The notes below the pieces were generated by a model. That model was not told where the DNA came from. It was given only the letters and a program-made list of their open reading frames with translations, and searched no databases. The position numbers were made by a program, and so were the translations under genes. DNA of 64,000 nt from the NCBI GenBank assembly GCA_008692225.1, contig VICG01000009.1, positions 2,131,001-2,195,000 of the forward strand, given 5' to 3'. Shown one piece after another: positions 49,195 through 59,468 of this stretch. How positions within the stretch are numbered: the stretch's first letter is position 1; each line of letters starts with the position of its first letter. This stretch comes from Monilinia fructicola. Its lineage: Eukaryota > Ascomycota > Leotiomycetes > Helotiales > Sclerotiniaceae.

Positions 49195-49265
49195 CCAAAA
49201 GCTAAAAGCTAAAAGTCAAGAGTTAAGAGCCAAGAGCTAAGAATTAAGAGCTAAAAATTAAAAAT
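49195..49265. repeat. degenerate 7-8 bp AGCTAAA repeat
   Basis: Imperfect tandem units reading AAGCTAA, AAGTCAA, GAGTTAA, GAGCCAA, GAGCTAA, GAATTAA, GAGCTAA and AAATTAA. Confidence 0.75.
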
Positions 49266-49874
49266 CTATAATCCCTCGCCTATCAACTCACTCACGATAT
49301 TCTACCCCCAGCTACATCAAACCCAAACCGTGACCCTGACGCCCACGTCTCGAGGGCTAGATGAGCCAGCAATTGGATGGATAGGTGGCGGGAGAGGTAG
49401 TTAGGGAGCTAGGGAGTTGGGAGCTGGGTAGCACTGCTTGAGGGGTGACCATGATATCAAATTACCTACCCTCTGGCGATAACAAGCGGTAAATAGATAA
49501 GTTTAGTAATTTGATGAAAGAGATATCGGGATATGGACTCGTATACGAGTAAATGGATTTATTCTCTTGCGATGCATCTGTTGGGTTGATTTGATTTGTG
49601 ATACGGATACCATTCATTGCTATTCATGCTATCTTCATTTTTCATTCATTCGTTCATTTCTTCATCCATTCATCCCCATCAAAATATTTCAATCCCATCA
49701 ATATCCTTCTTCATCTCTCATTTATCATTCCTGTTCTTTTCATCTCATCTCATGTCATCTCATCTGGGGTACTTTTTTCGCGCTCAAGTCAATCAACCAT
49801 GGGTAATCACCGAATACCGGTATCCATCCCATATAAAAATATCTCCATCCTCTAAACAATGATTCTTGGCCCCT

Positions 49875-52352
49875 TCAAATCAATCCCCTCTTACTATCCT
49901 TGGCCTTCCAGCCAGTTAATTTTCCCTCGGGTCTAGGAACGTCAGGTCTACCTGCAAGGATATCCACCGTATCCTTCAACCCCAACCAAAATTCATCCTT
50001 TGGTCTTCTATTTGGCCAATCTGTTTCGTTTTCCTCTACATCCACCATGCTAGAGAAGACAACCTGGGCACCCTTGATACCAATAACCGTCGAACTTTGT
50101 TTATCTGCAAGAATTTCTTTATCTGTTTGATGTCCAAATTTCTCGAGGTGTTCAATACACTTGATGGCTAAACGAACGGCACGAGTACGATCCATAGGGG
50201 ATGGGGTACCACCTTGTTGGACGTGACCTGGGATACTATCTCGAGATTCAAAACGATCACGAGCTTCCTCACGGATCATATCGGCGATGAGTTTAGCGTG
50301 GTAAACCTTTGATGCCTTTTCGTTGATGAGGATAAGACGACCAGCTCTTGATTGGCCACTGTCTTTTTCGAAGATTTTCTTGAGATGTGCAATATCTGCT
50401 GCGAGCATAGCAATACTAACACCTTCTTCAGGTGTATAAACTGCCGATGCACCAACAGCAAGACCAGCCATTGTAGCAACATAACCGGATCGACCACCTT
50501 GGGTTTCGATGACGAAGACACGGCGACGAGAGGCAGAAGCAGATTGCTTAATGGTATCGCAATATCGAACCAGTTCATTTAGACAAGTATCTGAACCAAT
50601 GGAATATTCTGTTCCCGGAACGTTGTTGGAGATGGTTGCTGGGAGTAAAGTCATAGGAATACAAAGAGAAGAGTAAGTTTCTCTTGCTTGACGAAGTTCG
50701 GACAATGCGTGAAAACCCTCAAAACCTCCAATAATGAGAAGACCATCAATCTTGAATTTTTCGAAGAGTGATGCAATCAATGGCATTCCGGATTCCGATG
50801 GGAGTTCACGGTTCATACCAATTTCAGAACCACCCTTACTGGCCCATCCGTCAACTTCCAACCAATCAAATTCTCGAACTGATCCTGGGTTATCTTGATG
50901 GTGACGAGCAAATCCAGCGAAACCGTTTGTGAATAGCAATTGGCGTATGTCCACGAGTTAAGCAGTATGCAACAGCTGCACGTGTCGCAGCATTAACACC
51001 ACCAGCTGGCGCTCCGACGTGCACAATGGCAATCCTCATGTGCTATATGATGTTAGTATTAACAAATGTGAAATTTCATTCTCACTCACCTTCTTTTCGG
51101 GAAGACGCATGTCATTGTTAAGATCAGTAGCTGTTGTAGTCATATAAGAATCATAGAAATCAGAGAATTCTGTATCTCTCAAGCCCATAGCTCTATCAAA
51201 ATCTCTTGCTTCAATAGCTTTTGCTACTTCTTGAGTATCAATGACGGACTGGACCAATGGCTTTCGGGTAATCTTGTTCTCGTTGATGGCGATGAAAGGA
51301 GTAACTGTTTCAGGTGTAGCATCAAGGACAGCATTTACGGCTTCAATACCTTGTAGAGTAGAAAGGTATCGATCATAAGCACATGCAGAACCACCACGTT
51401 GTACATGACCTAATGTAGAGATACGTGTATCAAGAGCAAGACCATTCTTATCTGCAAGGAGATCCTTGATCATCTCCGGAGAAATTTTTATTTCCTGCTT
51501 GATCATGAGCACCTTCAGCAACGATGACAATGGTCTTTCTCTTTCCCAATTGTCTATGCTATGAAATTGTTAGTATGATAAGATGTTATACGGAGACAAT
51601 AAACATACCTTTTGAATGACCTTGTGCATTTCTTCCTTCCAGTTATCTGCTCTTGGCTTTTCTGGAATGAAAACAAAATCTGCACCAGTAGCCACACCGG
51701 CCATCAAAGCTAACCAACCCACAATGGCGACCCATGACCTCAATAACGAAAGCTCGTGAATGTGATGATGCAGTCTGTTCGATATAATCAACCATTTCGC
51801 AGATCTTACCAAGAGCTGAAAAGCAACCAATAGTGGCATCCGTGCCGGACATGTCATTATCAATTGAACCAACCAAATCCAACAATATTCAAATGTCTGA
51901 ATGGAGCAACTTGTTGTTCAGATAGTTCCTTCTTCTCAATCAATTCCTTGATTAATCCAGGCCATTCAGCTCTGAATTTATCAGCTCCAGTCAATGAGCC
52001 ATCACCACCGCAAATGATGAGAGCATCAATCCCATTGAGAACCATGTTTTTGGCAGCTTGCAATCTGCCAGGTCGTTCATAGAAAGCCATACATCTGGCA
52101 GTACCAATAAGAGTACCTCCTTCTGATTGCCATCCACGAACATCTTCCCAGCCCATCTTTTTTATCAACTTTCCTCCTTGAACCAGACCTTCATATCCTT
52201 CGTAGATACAGTATGGTTCACATCCTTTGTTAGATTGCCATTCGAACGCAAGCTCGTACAACACCGTTCATACCTGGAGAATCACCTCCACTGGTCATGA
52301 TAGCGATACGTCTCTTCTTCCCCTCGAGGGGCGGTGGTGGTTGAGGAGCCAT
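49875..52352 (-). CDS. PFK1: ATP-dependent 6-phosphofructokinase, fungal two-domain type
   Basis: Three exons (52352-51609, 51558-51090, 51042-49875) encode about 791 aa, the usual fungal length of two fused bacterial-type PFK domains. The N-terminal catalytic half shows [32 protein letters not shown], the catalytic [29 protein letters not shown] and the [13 protein letters not shown] loop. The C-terminal half has [39 protein letters not shown] and [13 protein letters not shown] and is mainly regulatory (citrate, fructose-2,6-bisphosphate). It commits fructose-6-phosphate to glycolysis in the cytosol. Five one-base insertions break the frame: near 52232 (an extra T on the coding strand), 51875-51877, 51718-51720, 51485-51489 and 50926-50928. 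Removing all five makes the exon sum divisible by three and rebuilds every motif, so I treat the gene as functional. Start chosen at [15 protein letters not shown]. Confidence 0.93.
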
Positions 52353-52471
52353 GGTGATTTTTGAGTTGTTTTGTGAAGGGAATGAGGGGTTGAGGTGAGG
52401 TGAGGTAAGGTGTGAAGGGGAACGGATTCAAGGGTATAATGGATATCAACAAGTACGTAGTATGTATGTAT

Positions 52472-52519
52472 GAAGAGAGAAATAAGAGAAGAGAAGGAAG
52501 AGAAAGAGAAAGGGAAGAG
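52472..52519 (-). promoter_or_regulatory. pyrimidine-rich tract upstream of PFK1
   Basis: On the coding strand this is a CT-rich stretch 120-170 bp upstream of the start codon. Such CT tracts are common next to transcription starts of strongly expressed fungal genes such as glycolytic genes; a regulatory role here is inference. Confidence 0.35.
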
Positions 52520-52866
52520 TTAAGTTGTATTTAATGAGTCAAGCTGTAGTATATGGATGGTACGTCTTTCAAGTAGTGAGATACCTCTACCTACTACTCC
52601 TTCCTTAGTGGACTTTTCTTTTCTCATTTAAGAAGAAGAATGACGAAAAGTTGAGCGTTTGATGACTTTAATATGGGTCCTTGAATGTTTTGGTGGGCTG
52701 AGACCTTGTAAAATCGCGATAAAGCTTTGATTTTAGATAGTAAATAATAATAATAAGTATAATTAATTACTTGGTTTGTATTATTCCTAATCGATCTTTT
52801 TATATAGAATTATTAATAATATATAGCTTTATTTTATAAAATAGATTAATGAATATAAAGATTAAT

Positions 52867-52870
<4 letters not shown>

Positions 52871-52936
<66 letters not shown>
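52871..52936. repeat. AAT trinucleotide microsatellite
   Basis: About 22 uninterrupted AAT/ATA units. Confidence 0.95.
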
Positions 52937-52940
<4 letters not shown>

Positions 52941-53203
52941 CTTTATTAAAGGTTTATATATCTTTTATTAAGCTTATTAACTTTTAAAGAGATTTTAAAA
53001 GGATTTTATTATTATAGTCTTAGTATTATAGTTTTATTATATTCAACTTGGATTAATTTATAGTAACTAAACGCTAGGTCTCTATATTAATAAGGATTAC
53101 TTCTATCCCTTGATAGGTAATAGATATAGATATGAATTTTATATTTATATCATCTCTAAATCTCTCTATTCTATTTATCATTCGATTATTTATTATCTAT
53201 CGA

Positions 53204-53230
53204 CCTCTTTCTCTCTCTCTCTCTCTCTCT
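53204..53230. repeat. TC dinucleotide run
   Basis: About thirteen CT/TC units in an otherwise AT-rich block. Confidence 0.85.
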
Positions 53231-53485
53231 ACTTACTGCTCTTCATCACCTGCCTCTTCCCACCCTTCATCTATCTTCATTCCACCGAATGCCAATAAAA
53301 CTTATTTTCCCTTGTGGCATGTTTTGAGGCAATTCCATCAATTCATCAATTTATTCAAAGCGGATACCTTCAATTCTGATCATCATTGGTTCTCGTTTGG
53401 TACCTGAACAATGTAGTGTCGGACTCAATTCGGACGCTTATAAGGGTACATCTGACATCACAAAAAGGTAAATCGTTTTGATTGA

Positions 53486-53615
53486 AAAGATGATGAGATG
53501 CTGAGATGATGAGATGCTGAGATGATGAGATGCTGAGATGGTGAGAGGATGAGACGATGAGACGATGAGACACAATGAGACGATGAGACAGACAATGATA
53601 CGATGAGACGATTAA
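53486..53615. repeat. GATGAGATGCTGA minisatellite
   Basis: Tandem GATGAGATGCTGA units decaying into GATGAGAC units. Confidence 0.85.
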
Positions 53616-54743
53616 GACTTCGATATGGTAACCTTATGTATGAGTGAATAAAGGTTGAAGATATTTGATGTGAATAAAGATTGGATAGGTAAATAAAAGT
53701 GTGTATATATCTATCTAGGTATATGCATGAGTATGTGTACTTAAATATATATATATTATATATGTCTATATATACTCGAGTATATATATTATATATATGT
53801 GTATTAAATATCGAAGAATAATTAATTATATATACGGGCATTATAGTATTAAAATAAATTTAAACTAATAATAATTTATAATATAAGTAATAAATTCCAC
53901 TCGAGTATATTTATATATAGTAGAATTGACTTATATAGAATTAAGATATTTAATCAAATAATAAGTCTCGTATATCTAGACTAAGTTAGTATTAAGGGAT
54001 TATATTATATGGCTTAAATTATAAATTTAAATTTAAATTTAAATTTAGCTTATAAATCTCATTAGATTATTTAAATATAAAGATTATCTTATATAAAACT
54101 ATAAAAAAGTAAAGAATACTAAATCCTATTTATAAAGTCATTTCTTATATTTTTAAAATCCTATACTATTATAATCTACTATTATATAAAAATGAGCGAG
54201 ATTGAAAATTTTAATCGTATAGTTCGAAATCCCGTACTCGAGTATAACGTATACGGAGTCCTAAATACTTAGACTCTACTATATATATATAGGTGTATGT
54301 ACAATAGCTAGTGTCTAGTAGATAGTGTCTAGTAGATAATATCTACTATCTAATGCTAGTTAGTATATAGGAGTATGTAATTCCTAATACATAATGCATA
54401 GTATACAACAACTAGGTATTTATATATATAGTAACCTTATAGATCATATACTTACCTACCTTGCATCTAGTCTCCGTAGACCTTTCTTTACCTTCCTTCA
54501 TCTTCAACTTGCATTTCTGCCAATAATTCAAAAGCGGTGAATAGCTAAGTACTTTTAAGCGGGGCTGTATTTTGATCATTGCATTGTTGACGTTCAAATC
54601 CATCCGTCCAATGAACCATAGAACCTTGAGACCTTTTTTAACTTACCCAATGTTATGAAGATTCTCAAATTAATCATAATAACTTCAATCCAACTTCATC
54701 CCAAGCTTCTCATAGCTCAATCCGAGATCTCGTTCACTCCATC

Positions 54744-56860
54744 ATGTCCTCCCTTCCAAGTGGTATTCCACTTTCATTACGCCCAGCACCAACAAATACT
54801 TCCAACAGCTCTATACCTTTACCTCAATTAATCGCAAGAATCAATGCCGAACGTGGTGGTTTCCGCAATCTCTCTGAAGATAGTCTACGACAAGAAATCG
54901 CAGAAGCTGAATTAGGAGGAGATGAAGAGGAGAATGAAAGTTCTAGTGAAGAAGAAGTAGAGGAGGAACCTGATCGTATGAAGGAACTTTTGACGGCGAG
55001 AGATGAGATTCTTGGTCAAATTGAGTATGTTATATTCTGCAAATCTCAATGCACAAATACTAACAGAACATATAGACATGCACATAATGCTGCTATGATA
55101 TCTCTTGATTTTTATATCTCTCCTCCTTTCTAAAGATGCGCCCGTCCAAGCTAGTACATCAATATCCCCATCACTTCGGGAATTGGCAGGAATGGGTACT
55201 TTGGGTGCCGAAAAAACACAAGCATCACGAGTTACTGAAGAACAAAAGCAAGAAAATAAAAAGATAGCCAAAGGATGGAAAGCATCAAATCTTAGTAAAA
55301 CGGTAGATTCTATTTTGGCATCTGCAACGCGATTGGAAAAAGAGATTGATGCGGAAACAAAATACTGGGAACAAGTATTAGCTGTTAGTGAAAGCGGATG
55401 GGCAGTATGTCGATTGCCTCAAGAAAAACATACACTGGGTGTTAGATTTGGATTTGCTGAAGGTTAGTTATTTGATCTTTATTGCAGTAACTAAGACTAA
55501 TATACTATAGCTTCACCAACATTCAGAAATCGTAGTCTTGCCGCACTTCGTCGAAATCCTGATGGATCAATATATTTGGACCAAGGGATTACAAGTCCTG
55601 AACCTCAAAGTTTGCGAGTTTTGATTCAAACCAACGGGATTACAACTGGAGAAACTATACTTCCCAAAGCTGTCTCAGAAGATTCACCAATTCAAGATTT
55701 CATTCTTCAAGCACGAAATACTATCTTTGTATCCGAACTTTGGCAAGAAATGACGCGAGAGGTCAGGACCCTTGCTTCCCATGGTCTACAATCGGATACC
55801 AACACAAACGTAATTGTCATTCCACTTTCTCCAACTAAAAAGATTCTACTCGAGCTTCAAACACTACCCACCGATCCTTTCCGACCAGTTTTAGGTCCAA
55901 GACCAGATTCATACCTTGCCACTGGGATTCATCTAACTCTTCATCTACTCCTTTCTCTCTCACATCGTCGACAACATCGGATTCGGACTAGTCCTCCCCC
56001 ACCAATCTCCAATCAACCTCGCCCAAAATAATCCATTCCCAATTCTACGCTCTCTTTTGACCCGTTTCTCTCATGAAGCTGTTGTTTCATCTATTCACTC
56101 GCTACTCACACCTCTCTGCACAACTCTTACCTCGGCTTCTCTTTCGACTCCGCCAACCTATACAGTCGCACCTGGTACTACTCCTCCCTTTCCGAACCTC
56201 TCAACCCCAGAAAGAATTCTCACAACTTTAACTAATCAACTCGAATCTTTAACCACCATCACATTTCCCTTTCCTCTTTCATCACCACCTCATTCATCCA
56301 TCCCGTCCTCCTTTTCTCATACTACACCAATCACCTCTTCGCCATCAATCCTTCAAATTCGTACTATGACTGCTACGCAAAATCATTCCCGTCCAATATA
56401 TTATTTACGTATCACACCAGATACTTCCCCTTTACTTCAATTATGTCCACCACATCCAATGGTTTCAGAATGGCATCACGTGAAAGAATATATATTATGG
56501 CTTGTGGGATGTTGGTTAGCTCACACTTTTTCCTCTTCTCCGAAAGATGAAGAAGGATGGAAACCAACCACACAAGGTAATATGCTTCGAAAAGCTTTCT
56601 CGGGATCGACTGATGAAGGAGGGGTTAAACAAATGAGTTTTGAGGTTCTTTCTGTTCCAGTTTTAGGTCCAGAAGTACCAAGTAAAGTGGGGGAAAATGG
56701 AAAGGAAAAGATTAAAATTTCAGTGAGATGGGAATGGACCACAGGAATTGAACAGGAATGGAAGGAGAGGAGGGATTTAAGCGAAGGGGAGGAGTATATG
56801 AATGGTATAGTGGAGTTGATGATTTGGGAGGAGAATTTGAGAAAGTTATTAGGAAGATAG
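54744..56860 (+). CDS. MED17: Mediator complex subunit 17 (Med17/Srb4)
   Basis: Exons 54744-55024, 55076-55462 and 55511-56860 encode about 671 aa, close to the usual Med17 length. The N-terminus carries LPQLIARINAERGGFRNLSE and an acidic stretch, then HAHNAAMISLDFISLLLSKD, the family segment I rely on. The central part has TLGVRFGFAEASPTFRNRSL and PDSYLATGIHLTLHLLLSLS, and the C-terminus YILWLVGCWLAHTF. Med17 is a core head-module subunit that links activators to RNA polymerase II at promoters in the nucleus. Two frame breaks are inferred: a five-T run at 55109-55113 (one extra) and an AAAA run at 56025-56028 (one extra). Correcting both makes the exon sum divisible by three. The inter-exon donors are GTATGT and GTTAGT. 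Identification rests on these conserved segments and not on a full alignment. Confidence 0.82.
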
Positions 56861-57733
56861 GGGATGTTGTTCAAGAGGCTGGAGAAAGGAAAAGGTCTAA
56901 TCGGGTGTGATGATAGATGAGATGGGATTGGAGGGATAGTGAATGACAATCATGAATCCATGATTCAGATAGAGATATTAATTACCTAGGTAGTTATAAA
57001 GTATTAGATACCCACTAGCACTAGCATTGACCTTGGAAATATCCCTAATCAATACAAACTTCAACGAATCCTTACTCCTCATATCCTAAAACTATCAAAG
57101 TACTTAATAATTTATTACTTGTTAATATATATAATATATATACATATATACATATATACATATATACATATATACATATATACATATATACATATATACA
57201 TATATACATATATACATATATACATATATACATATATACATATATATACATACATACATACATACATACATACATACATACATACATTCACCAGAAACTC
57301 ATCTCCACAATTGAATTTCCAAAAGAGCAAATGGACATGGTATTCCAAGGATATTGCAGCTCGCTATTGTGAATTGTGTATCATGCATGTACCACTCGGG
57401 TACATTGTTACATTGTTCCTTGGAACGAATATATCATAAACTTCGATTCAATAAAATGCGTTTTGATTCCCAATTTCCAGATCAATTCCTAGGGTCGACT
57501 TATATTCTTCCATTCCATTCCATGATAGTATTAGTAAAGCCACTACAGAAAATTCTCCCGTCCATCCGTCATAGTGTGAAGGATTGTCTTTCTGGTCCAT
57601 TCCCAATCATAATAGCCGTGATCCTAGCCTGATGACACGAGGATCTGAATACTGAAGTTTGATTTGAGGTGAATATTGGCATCTGATTCATAGTCGGAAA
57701 TGTGGTTCGACGTGTGATTGAACGTTCGTTCGC
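56861..57733. other. intergenic region with compound microsatellite
   Basis: A compound ATATAC/CATA array lies at 57127-57288. Flanking DNA shows no gene; frames over the array are repeat artefacts. The region separates two convergent genes, MED17 and the PARP-finger protein. Confidence 0.6.
57127..57288. repeat. compound (ATATAC)n(ATAC)n microsatellite
   Basis: About 160 bp: TATATACA units through about 57247, then about ten ATAC units to 57288. Confidence 0.95.
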
Positions 57734-59468
57734 TCATACTCTTGTCTTCTTCGAGGGTCTTCTACATTGTTTATTAATTTCAAACTCACCCATTCACAAA
57801 GTCTGACAGTAGGACGAGAAAGACTTACCCTCTAGTTCTCTTGACAGGTTTAACCTCTTCTTCAGATTCCTCATTCTTCATCTCTTCATCAACAGCTTCA
57901 TTCTTTGTATCTCTTGGACTACCATTGTCAGAGACCGAATCTGGTGTACTTGCTTTGACCTCTTCCTTCTTGACTTTCTTTGAACCCTTACGACCTTCCT
58001 TTGCGACTGGAATTGGTTTGGTCAGAATTTCATCCTCGTCATCCTCTTCCTCAACTTCCTTCTTGACGACCGGTGCCTTGGCGCGGGATTTCTTGATAGG
58101 AACAGGCTTGACTGAGTCATTTTCGATATCCCCTTCCTTCTTGACTGCTGCTGTCTTTCCTCGAGATTTCTTGGCAGCTGGCTTCGATTCTTGCTTCACT
58201 TCTTCCTCATCTGCAACTTCATCTCCCTTGATTGCAGCTTTATTTCCTCGAACCTTCTTAACTGGCATAACTTCATCTTCTGAATCCTCTTTCTTTACAG
58301 GGGCTTTCTTTCCACGAACTTTCTTGACTGGCATAACTTCATCCTCTGAATCCTGTTCCTTCTTAACCTTTCTATTTCTCTTCTTCTTTGAAGGCTTCTC
58401 ATTCTCTTCTTCATCTTCATCTACATCTTCCTTCTTCGCCCTATTTCTCTTCTTCGATGTATTAGACTCCTCTGGTTTAATTGCACCCTTCTCCCTATCA
58501 GCCTTGTGTTTCTCTTCTTCCTTTCGACGAGCAGTCATCTCCTTTGAAAATTCTGCAATCTTTTTGTTTAGAGCTTTGACTTTCAAGCCATTTCCTTTTC
58601 CATCATCAATCAATGCTTGTTTTTCTTGTTCGGCTTCATCCCACTTGGCTTGAAGTTCAGAAAAGTCACCCATTTCTGCTGATTTCTGTTCCTTCATCTT
58701 TCTCTTTGACTCATTGGTGCGAGTTCCTGTTTGACCGAGGGTGTTCATCTCTGGATCCTGATTTTTCATTAGTTATTTTTTATCTGAAACTTGATGTAGC
58801 AGTGAGAAAAGGAAATTAGCAAGATAAAGGAGAATACATACACCTTTCCAATCCTCGGGATCAATGAAACCTTGAGTAACAACTCTTCTAACCTTTTCCT
58901 GTAACTCAGGATGATCATCCAAACTACCCTTTCCACCATCATTATAACCATCCATCTTATCCCACAGATAGTTACCACTATTTGGCTTTCTCTCATCTTC
59001 AAGATAATTTCTTAAATTCTGAAGTTGTTTACCAGTGACACAACCCCTAGTATTATGTTAGTATCAATCCAAGATTCAGACGGTCCAATGAAGACACATG
59101 ATTTTGATAATTCAAGAGCCAGCAAATGCCCAACATCAAATTCATGCAACGATGAAATAAGTAATAACAAACCAATGTTTTCCACTGCCAACTCCCACGC
59201 TCATTAATTTCCACCCAAGTACCAAGCCGCAACTCATCTTTCAAAATCTTGACACCAGCATCTTTACATTCCTTATTATTGCATCCAGCACGTCCACTAA
59301 CAGCGAGCTCTAAGATTTGAATCAGTCATCACATATCAAATGTCGACATGAAGAAAATGTGATGGGGAAAGGGAAAACGCGCTATCACGTGAAAGAAGGT
59401 TTCAAGATTTCATGTGAAGCAAAGGGAAGAATACAAAACATACCAACGCGATAAGATGTTGGTGACAT
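57734..59468 (-). CDS. PARP-type zinc-finger protein with basic repeated motifs
   Basis: Five exons (59468-59444, 59309-59173, 59046-58842, 58757-57829, 57761-57734) encode 440 aa. The PARP-type finger is GRAGCNNKECKDAGVKI with WVEINERGSWQWKHWGCVTG, giving the C-x-x-C...H-x-x-C ligands after the first splice junction. A downstream acidic/helical region leads into five spaced basic motifs such as KKVRGKK, KKVRGNK, KKSRGK and KKSRAK, each next to acidic DSEDEV-type stretches. The last micro-exon adds GRPSKKTRV, giving an RGRPSKK AT-hook-like end. Such proteins bind DNA breaks or chromatin; a nuclear role is inferred. The TTTT run at 59178-59181 has one base too many; removing it restores the His ligand and makes the exon sum divisible by three. 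Without the terminal micro-exon the frame would read into the donor's TAA. Confidence 0.8.

Larger units (their letters stand above)
48885..49874. other. intergenic region with GATA microsatellite and degenerate repeats
   Basis: About 1 kb. A GATA array occupies 48911-48971 and a degenerate (A)GCTAAAA/GAGCTAA tract lies at about 49195-49265. Open frames at 49567-49862 are ATT/CATTC-rich low-complexity DNA, not a gene. Confidence 0.6.
52353..54743. other. AT-rich divergent intergenic block
   Basis: About 2.4 kb between PFK1 and the Med17 gene. The first 200 bp include a GA-rich tract (52472-52519; pyrimidine-rich on the coding strand). 52740-53060 and 53730-54430 are very AT-rich, with TATATA, AAATTT and TAATAA tracts that read as decayed DNA. 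53110-53450 is less AT-rich, with a TC run. I find no gene; it may be an old RIP-mutated repeat, but no element ends are clear. Confidence 0.6.

Noticed and set aside
49567..49862. Overlapping open frames in three phases
   Set aside because: Low-complexity ATTCATTC/ATCTCATC DNA; no coding signature.
57072..57439. Open frames over the ATATAC array on both strands
   Set aside because: They consist only of YIYTY or MYVCMYV repeats created by the microsatellite.
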